Of a stretch of DNA of 64,000 bases, positions 22,960 through 34,504 are shown piece by piece. Origin of the DNA: Serpula lacrymans var. lacrymans S7.9 (taxonomy: Eukaryota > Basidiomycota > Agaricomycetes > Boletales > Serpulaceae). Both the position numbers and the translations under genes were made by a program. The notes below the pieces were generated by a model. The model had not been told where the DNA came from. It was given only the letters and a program-made list of their open reading frames with translations, and did not search any database. How positions within the stretch are numbered: position 1 is the first letter of the stretch; each line of letters begins with the position of its first letter. The stretch is from the NCBI RefSeq assembly GCF_000218685.1, contig NW_006763292.1, forward strand, positions 388,775 through 452,774. Direction: 5' to 3'.

Positions 22960-23620
22960 TTTATTTTCTCAGCACTCACAAAAACCAGACTTACCCTGCA
23001 GGTTACTATCAATAGCATCTATCAGATGGTGAATATTCATTGAGTGATTGCCTCACTGCGTGGCATTCATTTCTGTGTAGTTTTTGTCAAGGCAGTGACA
23101 ACACGTTGGACTCTGCTTCTGCTCTTGGTGGTATAGACCAAACTATAGCACCTCTCTGACCCAATCCCCTACAACAGTATTAGAATTTCTCTCTTTAAAG
23201 CTCTGAAGCACAAAATATTTGGCCCTCCTCTACCTCCATCCCTATTAAAAGAGGCTCTTAAACATGCTCAAAAAATGCCTTACAGGACTTCAGGTAAAGT
23301 AATGGGCCTTGAAGGTTGGTCCTTCTTATCACCGGCTACCTGCCCCTGTTTTCCAGGCAGAATGCATGTTTAAACTACTCCTCAATAATTTCCATCTCAT
23401 CTGCTCACACTCATTCCTCTGCAATCCTTTTCCTCACTGGAAGCATCTCAGTGATGATAGAGCTACTTTATTTGCAGCAATAAAGCAACTGAATTGTTGC
23501 TATGGTCAGTGGGCTATCAAAAGCAAGATCAATCAAGTCACAAAGGCTATTACCACAAAAGAAAAGAATAAGAAAAGAGCAGTTGCTCTCAAAGGTAAGT
23601 TTTACCAGATTCACTTGATC
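22960..23620 (+). pseudogene. Unrecognised coding relic
   Basis: One frame reads PAGYYQ...HLSDGEYSLSDCLTAWHSFLCSF...GSDNTLDSASALGGIDQTIAPL (22,990-23,150). After probable splicing near 23,292 another reads FPHWKHLSDDRATLFAAIKQLNCCYGQWA followed by a Lys-rich tail (23,425-23,597). The two blocks have sensible amino-acid composition, but stops lie between and upstream. I take it as a decayed transposon-linked gene of unknown family. Confidence 0.4.
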
Positions 23621-23990
23621 ATTGTACTGATTCTCACCTTTAAAAGTGGCACAAGCCCAACAACTTGCCAACAGAGAGAATACACAATCTACTCTATCTT
23701 CACAAGCCCAATAACTTGCTGAAAAAGAGGACATACAACCTATTCTACCATCAAATGGTTCCCACATGCACCTACACAAGATCCTATTGAGAACAAAGCT
23801 TAAGGGAAGTGTCTAGCCACTTGCTGAGAGCAATCAGAGACTGGAAACTAGAGTCCAATGTGAGTAACTAGAGAATAGGAAGCATTGGACTTTGCAGTAC
23901 TGCTCAAAGTTTTGTAAACAAAGGTAAATAAAGGAGCTACAGAGGCAAAATAATAGAGAACACAACCAATACTAAATGATATAGGAATAG

Positions 23991-24792
23991 TGTGACAACA
24001 CCAACAAGATACAGTCTTGGGGCACTGGAGCACAACCACAACAACAACTCAATGGAGGAAAGGAAGTGTACAACTTATTAAGAGAGGGAACTTGTTATAC
24101 TAATGATGGTAGACACTAGAAGAGGACTTGCTGAGTCCCTCCCCATTTATTGCTCTAATACATATACTAAAATACATGAGGTACTGTACAGTTGTAAATA
24201 AAGTTCAAAGTCTGATGTCTAGTATGGGACTGGTCACATGATGAGTCTAGACACTGTTACAATAACACAATTTTTGGACCTTTAATTTTCATTCTCCTCT
24301 TTAACCTTTTTCTGTAGTTTTCACACACTGTGCCATTCGGCACTTTTCCCTTTTGTTCAAACTCCTCTTTCTTGCGCTACACTGCCTTTTCCTTTATTAG
24401 ATACAACTCTCTCACGTAGTGGAGCTGGTCACACAGGCTGTGCCCCATGACAACATCAGCCACTGCTTCTATTAACTGTATAGTACACATATACAAACAA
24501 ACCCTGTAGTAGTATATATACCCTAATAAATCAAGGAGACCCCTCAGCAAGTCCTCCTGTTGTTTACCCCAAACTAACTCGGTCCTACCTAAGGGGTAAC
24601 CACTCCCACTCATTATTCTTTTGCTTGTCTGAGTTGTGCGCCAGAGTAAACTAACTCTTGGTTGTTACAGACACTGGTCATGTGGCTATAAAAAGTCCAA
24701 AATGTAAAGTAAAGTCAATCATCACGTGATTTGGAAAATAAAAAGTAAAAGTACAAAAGTGAAGCATAAGTAGGTGCTGGTATGTCAATACA
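23991..24792 (+). mobile_element. Solo LTR, subfamily B, interrupted by a younger LTR
   Basis: The first 264 bases (23991-24254) follow the LTR at 3258 closely: TGTGACAACACCAACAAGAYACAGTC, GTACTGTACAGTTGTAAATAAAGTT. The rest (24675-24792) continues TGGTCATGTGGCTATAAAAAGTCC and ends TGTCAATACA. Between them sits a complete subfamily A LTR with its own target duplication. No TSD is readable for the outer copy. Confidence 0.75.
24255..24669 (-). mobile_element. Solo LTR, subfamily A, nested, TSD GACAC
   Basis: It runs from TGTTACAATAACAC to GGTTGTTACA on the plus strand. GACAC is duplicated exactly at 24250-24254 and 24670-24674. It sits inside the subfamily B LTR 23991-24792, so it inserted later. 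Confidence 0.88.
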
Positions 24793-25384
24793 GCAGTCTG
24801 TGTCCCTTCCCAAGCACACTTAGCTCCTTTGCACCCTTCCATTGTGTGTGCACAATATTGTCCCCAACTTTGGACCAGTCCCATTTATCGTTGCTTTCCC
24901 TTGTAGATGTAGTATCCTCACACACTTCTAGCAATGAAGTTTTTCAGTTTTTCATTTTGTAGAACCTCCATTCCAACTGCAAAGTCATTTTGTGTGGTAA
25001 AACCCAAGTCACTTCCTGGCCAATATTTATGTACTTCTCCTTCACTTAATTTACTTACCATGGCTCATAGCTTATTGTTATTCTCCTTCATGCCATGGAT
25101 TTTTGCTTGTGGTTGCAATAACACAGCCCCTTCTATCTTCTCCTTCAACCAGATAAAGAAGACCACATGCATGGAAATCACCCATCAATAGTAAGTGTCG
25201 CTAAACTCCTTGCTCTTATGCTGAACCATTTCCTCAAACCAGAAATTGAGATGCTCTTGTAGCAAATAAAGTTCTATAAAATATGCACTTGTCATATATG
25301 GCAAATGCATGGGGACAGGGGGTAATACCAGAGGTGGACACTTGAGGGAGGATCTAGACAATGCATCAACATATTGCCAGGGTC

Positions 25385-25660
25385 CTCCCTCAAGTGGTGT
25401 GACTGTGATGGTGGTGGTGGAGGAGTGGTGGTGGTGATAAGGCAGCAACAATGCAAGGAGGTGGTGGTGGAGGTGGTGCAAGGAGGAAGGGGCGGCAGTG
25501 CAAGGAGGAGGTGGGGGGGGGGGGGAGGAGAGGTGGCAGTGGCAATGGTGTGAGGAGGAGGAGGTGGTGGTGGTGGTGGAAAGGCAGCAACGGTGGTGGT
25601 GCAATGTAGTGATGGTGGTGGAGAGGAGGTGGTGGCAGCGGTGGTGGTGGTGTTGAAGTT
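25385..25660. repeat. G-rich GGT/GGA low-complexity tract
   Basis: Almost uninterrupted GGT, GGA and GGN triplets on the plus strand, with a run of 13 G at 25513-25525. The opposite strand gives His/Pro/Ser/Thr homopolymer frames in three phases, which are artefacts of the repeat and not genes. Such a tract can form G-quadruplex or triplex structures. Confidence 0.85.
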
Positions 25661-25689
25661 CATTGATTTGAACAGGTTTGAACTGATGT

Positions 25690-25793
25690 CAGACATTAAG
25701 AACCAGACTGAACTGAACCTGGACCTAGGGTTTGGTTCAGCGGTCCTTGGTTCAGAACTGTTTGCCTGAACTGAACTTTGGCATCCCTAGGTA
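25690..25793. repeat. Dispersed repeat with GAACTGAACC / TGGACCTAGGGTTTGGTTCAG
   Basis: A dyad-rich phrase (ACCAGACTGAACTGAACC, then CTGGACCTAGGGTTT and a CTGAACTTTGGCATCCC end) recurs in altered form at about 48,800-48,885. No coding content. Confidence 0.5.
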
Positions 25794-26365
25794 CAGGTAC
25801 ATGAGCTAACATGAGGCAAGATAAGCACAATTACATAAGACTATACTATTTCACTGAGTAGCTAGTGAATAAAGTTGGACGGAGCTGGTTTTGAGATAAT
25901 GGGAGTGAGCTGGCAATTGTTCTAAACAATGATAATATATGTGATCATTATTAAAATGTAGTGGAACTTATTCTATAGAATGTTTATGTACGTTTCCCCT
26001 TTCTATCTTCCTATCTTCTAGCCAATTTGTGGCTCTGCTGGCTCTTATTTGGCAAGTGAGTCTTTCCTGCTTCCTGCTTACCTTTCCAGGTTACTTGCAT
26101 GCACTTGCAGGCACACTACTATCCAGTGCTGGCAATGTGTCAACACTGGGTGTCTGTCTGGCTCTGCTGTCTGGTCACCTTGTCTTTGTCATTGTTACTT
26201 CCATTTTGTGTCAGTGACTATTTTTCTCTATTTTTATCTCTTTTCTTCTCTTTTGCGTTTTCCATTCCACCCCTCTTTGAATCAACACTATTTGCAGACA
26301 CTATCACTTACTTCCACCCTCTTACATCTATGCTAGCTTGCCATAGATGACTTTATCCCTTGCCT
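25794..26365. other. No gene recognised
   Basis: Short overlapping hydrophobic plus-strand frames at 26,029-26,350 come from a T-rich stretch. They are not supported as genes. Confidence 0.35.
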
Positions 26366-28343
26366 TCATTTTGGGAAGTGGTTTGTCAGTCTCGTGCATA
26401 GCTGGACTTGCTGTTGGCAATATGGTTGCATCTGCAATAGTGAGCATGGTGGTGTTGGTGGCTGATGCTGCTGTATGGTGAGATGGGTTGGGTCTAGACA
26501 TGGTGGCACAACTGTGTAATTATGTGGTGCTATCTGCTTGTGTTTGCACCTGCATTGCAATACACAGTCTTTTGTGCATTGGTGTGCACAAAGTTGTCTG
26601 CTAATGCCTTTGCTTTTGCTCTGGCAATGTATTCTAGCAAAATATCTGTGATATTGTTGACAAAGTCTGTCCAGGACATGTATTGAAGTGCTAATTGGAC
26701 TTTTAGCACTTCTGGTATAGTATCTGTTAAGTCCTCTAGGAATCTGCACATTGCGTCTCCATATCTCAGCACAATTTTTGGTAACTTTTTAGCCCATATA
26801 ATGTGGCTAAAGTTGCTTTCTCTTCTGTTTCTTATTAATTTGCCTATCTTATCCTCCTCTAGCCTCACTGCCCTCAGTTTTTCCTTCTGCTGTGTCTTGG
26901 TTAGTCTTACTGCTGCTGGTGGGGGCCATGCTGTATTATAGGTTATAAGGAATATATTTCCCAAGTCATTTTGTTTGATGTGTTTAGGTTTGAGAACCAC
27001 TCATTTACTTTGCTACCTACTGTGCACCGCAACCTGAATCTACATAGTTTCTGATCTAACATCCATGCATCAGGGATTGATAGTTCAAATTGGTGGATTA
27101 TTGTGGCTGGGTCTTCACCTTTTGATAGTCACCATAGAGTGATGGGGTCTGATCATTTTAGTCATTATTTGGGTTATCTGTGTTATCTGTGGTTGAGCTG
27201 CTTGTGTGGTGGATATTGGTTGTGGATTTTGGACTGTTGTGTTGATATGCTGTGAGGTGGTTGCTAGCGCTTGTTCTAATGTGTTCTGTCTGGTGAATGC
27301 CATATTATGTTGTTGCCATAGTTGGTTGGTTTTTTGTTTAAGTGGTGAAATTTGGGATAGCCCCATAGGCAAACTGCCTGTCTGGTGTGTGGGATGTTAG
27401 TGGTGGATTTCAATGGGTATACTGGTGTGGGATGTTGTTATGCCAGATTCTGATATGATGTGCTCATCAAAGACATTATCAATCTGAGTTTTACCAAGTT
27501 CCATTGATAAGCCAAGTTTGTGACTGTAAAAGTAAATAGAAAGCCATTTTTATCACCAGATGCTGCAGTCCAAGATGTTCATGGTATACATGTGTAGTAT
27601 ATTCTGGCGCAGTGGCCTTTGGGGTAGTGCATAATACAATTGTTGTTGGATATACTGTGGTCTTTGTGTCTCTGTATGCAGTACTGCTTGTTGATTCTGT
27701 GGTAGTGGGGCATAGTTTTGACTCTGGAGATAATGTGGTTGATACTGTTGGTACTGAGGTAGTGGCACTCTTTGCTATGGTGGTTTTTCTCCTTTCCAGG
27801 ATAAGTTCTTCATTCTGTTGTTCCCATTTCCTGGCTGCTGCTTTCCACTCTAGGTACATAGTGGGGAGGTTTTTTTATTGCAAAATGTGATCACAAAGGA
27901 TGCTATGAACAAATGGATGGCTTTCTTCTGCATCAGGAAGTAATCCTGCTTTCATGAATTTCAATTTGAGTTGACCAGAGTATGCATCAACCATCATATT
28001 TCTTTGTTCATAGCTGTGAAGCACAATCTCTATCTTCAACTTGAGGTGGGGGTCTAGGAATTTGATAGTTTTGTTGTTGAAGTTTGCCTTCCAAGTGTGG
28101 CAGGCATCATTGGCTTTGTTGGATGAGATGCGGGATAACACAAAGAGGATTTTAGAGGGAGTCGGTTTCAAAACTTTTGGGATATGTGAAGAAGTAATTA
28201 GCTAGTGCATCCTTGCAATCAACATAAATTTCCTTTTTGCCGATGAATTGAAATGAAGGGGAGGCAAGAACAGCTTTACTACTGTGGTTTGGTTCATCAG
28301 ACATTTTTTCTGCTTGATTGGGTTTGAGTCTAAAGACTCTCAA
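26366..28343 (-). pseudogene. Gag-like retrotransposon relic
   Basis: Minus-strand pieces read in order. First is a start with KKEIYVDCKDALANYFFTYPKSFETDS (28,152-28,343), next KILFVLSRISSNKANDACHTWKANF (27,875-28,171), then EWKAAARKWEQQNEELILERRKT (27,491-27,859). A second block is rich in helix formers with KKLPKIVLRYGDAMCRFLEDLTDTIPEV (26,530-27,000). This is the style of a fungal Ty3/gypsy-type gag: a capsid-like helical domain followed by a charged coil. No zinc knuckle survives and no protease, RT or integrase follows on either side. It is a gag-only remnant broken by several frameshifts. Confidence 0.5.
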
Positions 28344-29180
28344 TCAAACCAGTTATTGGATGCGGGGTTTTCAGGCAATGGATCCTGAGGTGGGGGGGGG
28401 AGTCTTCCGGTCTTGCAGATTGATACAAGTTGTCTGGCTCTAGGGCTTTAGCTAAGATTGTAGGGGAGGTGCTTTGGGAGTGACAAGGGAGTGAGGTTCT
28501 TGGTAAGGCTCCAGTTTGAAAGAGTTAGAAATGCAAGTTTATTCAATCAAAGTCAGGATCATGAACAAAATTGTCCGTTAATCTACCTTCTGCCTGATTT
28601 TTCCAATATTTAAAACAGTTAGGAAGTCTACTCTCTTCCACGTCTACTAAAAACCTTTTGTCTTCTGAGTCTGCCTCTGTTTCTGTGTCTGCATCCATTC
28701 CCACTATATTCTCTAACAAACTTCCTGTCTCTGTCTCTATCCTTTCTGCATCAAGTATAAAGAGTTGCTCCAAAAGAGGTATGAGCAATACTTTTTCTCG
28801 TCAATCTTGGTATGAGGATGAATATTGCAAGTAGGTATAAGTTCATTGACTGCAATTAATGATAAACAATAAAGTGTTTGTGGTGGTCTGTCTGCTGGTT
28901 CACAACAAACAGGATAAGGATCTCTAATATCCAGTAGTAGTTTTCCACATAGTTTGAAAGATACTGGATGTTGTCTATCTCGGAGGTATAGTCTTTTTTG
29001 TGATGATGCTTTTCTTGTGCTGTTGCAATGAGCTAATTGAATCGAGCTAGACAAGCCACAACTCTTCAAATATGGTCTTTGGTAGTGTGTGTGACTATGA
29101 TAACAGAAGTACTTTGTTGGAGACCAAAACATGGTCCAAATACGTCAAGGTCTCCAATGTGGGGGAGGTAGAGGGTACAG
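28344..29180. other. Decayed minus-strand coding scraps, unassigned
   Basis: Minus-strand frames at 28543-28788 (acidic, ETETGSLLENIVGMDADTET) and 28737-29132 have coding-like composition and abut the gag-like relic. They may belong to the same element or to a broken transposase. I cannot name them. Confidence 0.35.
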
Positions 29181-29185
29181 CAAAA

Positions 29186-29395
29186 TCATATTAGGTAGTT
29201 GAGGTTGTTGCTAATGCAGAAGTATTCAATGGGTTGGTAATGAACCAGTGAGGCAGAATAGATATCATAGTAGTTGCTGGTAAAGAACAAATTTGGGATA
29301 TTGTAAGTGGGTGCTTCGTTGGGCTGTTTCCTTAAGACAATGCCGCTGTCATACATGAAAAATGTTTCATGTATGGACATGGCATTCCATGACAT
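29186..29395 (-). pseudogene. Short unassigned coding scrap
   Basis: A 69-codon frame with YNIPNLFFTSNYYDIYSASLVHYQP has a plausible protein composition. It overlaps a perfect 11-bp hairpin (29350-29375, CATACATGAAA with its complement). No family recognised. Confidence 0.25.
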
Positions 29396-29974
29396 ATTGT
29401 ACCCTGCAAAAAGTACCTCATCTTAAAGCACACATTCCAAAATACTATGTCACAAAGTTTTATATTTTGATGACTGCTACTTCTGGAGATATGAACCAAA
29501 CAAGAATGCTTGTATCACACTTACTGTCAGCCACTGGCAGCCACACTGAAATCTGACCATATGGCTTGCACATGGTCAGTTTCTGAAAAAGGGAAAGTGA
29601 ATTTCCCACGACATGATCTGCCTTTTTCTCAACAACCACTTCACCAATCACTCCGGTTTTGGGGGAGTAGGTAATACTTTCACGCCCCTATCAGTCTGGA
29701 TACTTTTGGAGGGCTTCCAAATAAGGAATTTCTTCGAAATTCTTGTTTTACTGTGGAGAAGGCTGAATTGGCATTTGTTTCTTATAAATAGAACACTGTG
29801 CCTGACTGAGTCATATTTTACTCCACATTTTCAAATTGCTTTTCTATTCTTAGTCTCAAAAAGACCACTCTAGAATTATCTAGATTCCCAATAGATGATT
29901 CTGGCCTTTTGAATTTCCATTAGATATTTTGGTACTACCATTTGTAATTACCAACTAGGAAGGAGCCCCTATAG

Positions 29975-30010
29975 CCAAAAGGTATATAAGGAGGCCAACT
30001 TTCCACCCAA
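29975..30010 (+). promoter_or_regulatory. TATA-like box, possible LTR promoter remnant
   Basis: GGTATATAAGGAGGCC is followed about 25 bases later by CCCAATAAAAAAAAAGC. This spacing of TATA box and AATAAA is typical of fungal gypsy LTRs, but no matching LTR end is found, so it remains a guess. Confidence 0.25.
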
Positions 30011-30337
30011 TAAAAAAAAAGCTTTTACTTACAAGCAGTCCCCACATAAGTGGACAACCACTCAAAAGTCAACTAGCTTTCGCCTAGGAAGCATACAAGA
30101 GATATTGCCCACCCTAGGAAGCTTAGTCATCAAGTCACGTCTGTCACAGATAACAGTAGTCCAAGTGTGGTTACAGTCTGTGATTGTTTATTATTTGCCA
30201 CAAGTAGCTCTAGTATTCTATAGTCTATCTCAAACTTATATCAGTCATCTATTGATCTGGTGTAAGCTCATCTGCAGTTAGTCACTGAAGCATAGTCAAG
30301 TATTGCTTCACCCTTTTATTGACCATCAGTGTATCAT

Positions 30338-30505
30338 AGCTTGTCCTTTATCAAGTGTAGGACACTATTATCTTTATCCTATTAGCCTCTTAACAAGTGA
30401 GGACTATCACTTCTATTCACATACTACCACTTGTCCTTTATATCACCGAGGACATATCTACCATTGTCATATTAGTCTTCCAGAGCACGAGGACTATTGA
30501 CAGAC
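30338..30505. repeat. 90-bp tandem duplication
   Basis: Two units start with CTTGTCCTTTAT at about 30,340 and 30,430, share a central YTATTAGYCTY and end GAGGACTAT. They are about 75% alike. Surrounding DNA (29,400-32,150) has no recognisable gene. Confidence 0.5.
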
Positions 30506-32149
30506 TCACAACAAAAGAGATAATTAACTTCCACCCCACGAACGACCTAGGTTATTACCCATTGTCTAGCTTAGGTTGTAAACTTCCAGTAACCCTAGGA
30601 TAAAGAAGCTTTGGTAGCTATCCCATACCAAACACTTTATCAACAAGACACCACAAGGTAAAGGATGTACAAAACTGTAAGGGAAAAGACGGCCAAGAAT
30701 GATAGGAAACAAAATGGGGCAAATACAATAGAATTCAAGGATAGAAGGAATGAAGTTTTGCAAGATTATATTCAAATTTCTTTTCTGTGCACTTGCTTCA
30801 CCTTTCAGAAGCTTGACTCTCTGGGTGTTCTAATAACCCAGGCGTACTAGGACTTCAAAGTAATTGATCAACAAAACCTGCCTGTGATGCAGAAATATGA
30901 ATATTAAAAGTTCTCTCCGTGCCTTATCTGAGACATTGGAGAACTTCCTTGAGGCTCCTAGTATTTCTCCTACAGATGGCGGAATGGTAAAAGATGGATT
31001 GGGTGAGGGCAATAGTGTTGTTTATGTCAAGGACAAATTCTTCAATGGGATGGAGAGAAGAAGACAACACAGATAAGTCTTGATACAACTAAATGATCTG
31101 CTTGACTGTATCTTCTGTGTCTGGGGTATGGAATTTGGTAGGGATGGGGAGAACAGGATAATGGAGATGCGTAAAGGGTGACAATGAGGGTTTAGACTGG
31201 TACAGAGGCAACAACAGTCTTTTAAGGTGTAGTGAGATAGACTTTTGAAGGGTGGTGCTTCAGGAAGAGGATTCAAAAGTAATGAGTTCAATATTCTGTC
31301 AGGCAACTAATACAAAGCTATATAACAAAACCAATATTGGGTCAGATTCTTGTTGATAAGACAATGAAGCTAAGTGGAGTTACTGCAGAGTATTGGTATA
31401 GGCGCAAATCCAAACTAATATTGAACTGAGGAAATAATACATCAAGTATATAATCATAAAGATCAGACTGAAAGAAGAAAGAAATAAGAAAGTGGTCTGA
31501 TCAGATAACTAGCCAATAAGAAAAAAAAAAAGTGGTATGATCTATCATAATTACTAATTGTGCGGGAAAAGTCCTTGGTAAGGGATGTAAGATTGACTGG
31601 ATCAGCAACCCCATGGGAAGGTGCTGAGTCACATTCTGTATCAGATTAATCTCTTACCAAAGTATCCCTGCACACAGCTCTCGGTCAGAGTTATGCCATT
31701 GAGATATCTTCTTGGGAATGGCAGAGTAGTCCCCTACATTATAAGTATAATAGAATACAAGTGTAAAAGGAAAAAAAGAGAAAGAAAGATAAGAGTAAAA
31801 GAATACTAGCCGTAACTTCTAATCCAATGGTGAGAGGAGTAATGGGGAATGGGTTGGATAACTATGACATGGCGGGAATGCAATAGAAAATTTGATTCCT
31901 TACACCAAGCTGCGGTTCCTCAGACAACTCTATTTTCTTGTTCTCTGTTGCAATAAATGCAGCTGGATTTTTCCTTTGCTGGACCATAATTAGGAGTAAA
32001 AAGGTAAACAATGGGTCTAATATTGCATAACTATTCCTTTTTAGAATGAGCCAAACCATCCCATTCTAGGCTGTAACATCATAATTACAGTAAGCCTATT
32101 CTTTAACTGCTGCAGATAATTTTGGCTATTCCAGAGCTGCCATGTATCT
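30506..32149. other. No gene recognised
   Basis: AT-rich, short frames only. Part of 31,860-32,150 might be a further scrap of the KDZ relic that follows on the minus strand, but no motif is convincing. Confidence 0.35.
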
Positions 32150-33240
32150 TTCCCTTTGTGCAACAGGGAAATGCAATCCCACAAAGACTAGCAGTGAAAA
32201 ATAGATAAAGACCAAACAATTATATTTTTACCTTTTGATTTTTTGTTCAATCTTGGAGCACACTGGTGAAAGTTTTCCATTTGCATCTATAGTGTTAGAC
32301 TGTAACAATTTGCTATTTTGGCAATTGCTCATAGTGCGAGGGGGTCATGCTTCCAATCAAGCAAGACATTGATACTTGGCTGAGGGTAAGCCAGGAAGAA
32401 CAATGCTAAAGACCCAGGGGAAGGGTGACAGCTGGGTTGGTGTGCAAATCCATGCCAACACATATATTTCAAATGTCTCCACTGCTGGGACACCCTCATG
32501 AACTCCTGATATCTATTCTAGAGGGGGAAAATATCATTTGAGGTTGCTGGGAAGTCTAGAACTGAGGGACAAACTGGGACCTTGTGCAGGAATGCACTGT
32601 TTGTCAACTGCCATGTCTTGAATAGAAAGTCATTGCAGAAGTATAACATTCCTTGTTATTAATTAAGAAGTCATCAAGCAAAGAAAATGTGAATGCTGAT
32701 TGAGGCTTCTTCTGACTTGACAGGTACAACCCATTGGACAAGAGCTGAATGTCCAAGCAAGCAGCATTGGGACAGCTACACCATCTTATGGGAAAATGAT
32801 GCACACTGGATTTGTCTACCAGAAGCATCATTGTGTTGCCATTGATATCAGTGGAGCTAGTCCTTTTGGGCATGACACCCATCATGATTACTTCTTCATC
32901 TTCCCATAATTCTGCTTCTTCATCATCTGATGGGGCACCTGGAAAATTGTCCCAGGTACTGTCCCCCCAGGAATCACCCTCTGGCAAGTTGTCTCTGCTA
33001 GACTGTGGTTGTCATCATGTCCTAGGCATGGTTTCCTAGTGTGGCCCAGATGGATTACCAAGCTGGCTCTATAAAGCCAAGAAGGTTCAAAATGTGTGCC
33101 CTTCCATCGCTCAATTCTATGAAATGGTAACCTCTGGTGAGCATCCCTGCAGCACGACATACAATACTCTGCTTTCCCCAAACATTCTGTGCACCGCCAA
33201 GTTCCTTGTCTCACTAAACACATAATGATGGACATACTTA
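32150..33240 (-). pseudogene. KDZ transposase relic, N-terminal CxC2-like part
   Basis: On the minus strand the first block carries cysteine pairs and histidines of the CxC2-type cluster: WRCTECLGKAEYCMSCCRDAH, then PFHRIERWKGTHFEPSWLY and IHLGH (33,240-33,000). After an acidic WEDEEV stretch comes CSCPNAACLDIQLLSNGLY and AFTFSLLDDFLINNKECYTSAMTFY (about 32,770-32,610). A further scrap reads FMRVSQQWRHLK at about 32,500. The catalytic RNase H-fold core is absent or decayed beyond reading. KDZ (Kyakuja-Dileera-Zisupton) transposases are widespread in Agaricomycetes. Frame changes make it a pseudogene. Confidence 0.7.
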
Positions 33241-34084
33241 CTCAATGGACTTGCCTTCCTTAGAGGTATAACCAATGGCTCAAGGACAGGATGGTCAATG
33301 TCTTGGATGGCGAACAAATCATGTTTATAAGATGAGGTGTTGATAAAGTTGATCAAAATATGTGGTTTTTCACACTTATTTGTTTTGTCCACATGCGTCT
33401 GCTTGTTTTGAACTCCTTCCAATCTACTCTTGGTAACGCTGGAGCCAAACATCAGGAGTGTGAGCTGGCAAGCACCATAGTAAAGTCAATGCTAGTTGGT
33501 TGTCTTGATAAAACTGTATTATGTACCTAAAGTAAATTCAATGCTCTACATAATTATCAGTGAGATAATTCTATAATTAAAATGTAGATATATCCACAGT
33601 TGGCTGCCTCAGTAAAGCTGAGGTAACTACAACTGTGATGCAATGCAACACACTGCAATTGTGGCTGTGCTATTAGTTTGAAGATGCTCATACAAGATAT
33701 TTATGATAGAAGGCAGTGATCAATATGGAGCCTATGCTTCTAATTTACATTAGCTTCTATGACACCCAGGCCTCATGAGGCTAATTAAGTCGATGGACCT
33801 GGCACTAAATTTCCATATATAGAAGCAATATATCAAGCAATATTATACTGTTAAAATACCAAGGAGTTCCTTTTTGATATATAAGTATCTAATTTAAACT
33901 ACCATAAGAGTTAATTAATGGAGAAAAAACCAGCCTTTTCTCTGTCAACTAATGTCTCAATCTACTCTACATTATTTCCATTGTCTCATATTTTTTCTCC
34001 TACCCTATAACAACTACAGCTACCGCAGTATCCAGGGTTGGATACAATTCAAAGCATAGGGCCACTTTTATCAAATATAGTTTT
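33241..34084. other. No gene recognised
   Basis: AT-rich DNA. The beginning may contain the lost upstream exon of the KDZ relic. The stretch ends at the TSD of the next LTR. Confidence 0.35.
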
Positions 34085-34499
34085 TGTTACGATAACACAA
34101 TTTTCGGACCTTCCCTTTATATTCATTCTCCGCTCTAACCTTGTACTTTAGCTTTCACACATGGTGCCACGCGGCACTTCCCCTTTTGTCCAAACTCCTC
34201 CTTCTTGCGCCGTGTTGCCTTTCTTCTTATTTTAGACACAACTCTCTCACACAGTGTAGCTGGCCATGCGGGCTAAGCCCCATGACATCATCAGCCACTG
34301 TCTCTATCAACTGTATAGTACACATGTACAAACAACCCTGTAGTAGTATATATACCCGAATAGATCCAGGAGACTCCTCAGCGAGTCCTCCTGTTGTATA
34401 CCAACAAACTCTCTGCAGCTCAAGGGGTAACCACTCCCTCATCATCTTCCTTATAGTGTGTTCTGTGTATGCCAGAGTAACTAACTCTTGGTTGTTACA
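34085..34499 (-). mobile_element. Solo LTR, subfamily A, TSD GTTTT
   Basis: Plus strand TGTTACGATAACAC ... GGTTGTTACA, flanked by GTTTT at 34080-34084 and 34500-34504. All family landmarks are present, including the reversed TATA box (GTATATATAC near 34,348). No internal domain. Confidence 0.9.
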
Positions 34500-34504
34500 G
34501 TTTT

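Noticed and set aside
25185..25696. Minus-strand frames coding His/Pro/Ser/Thr-rich proteins
   Set aside because: They exist in three phases at once and are a by-product of the GGT/GGA repeat.
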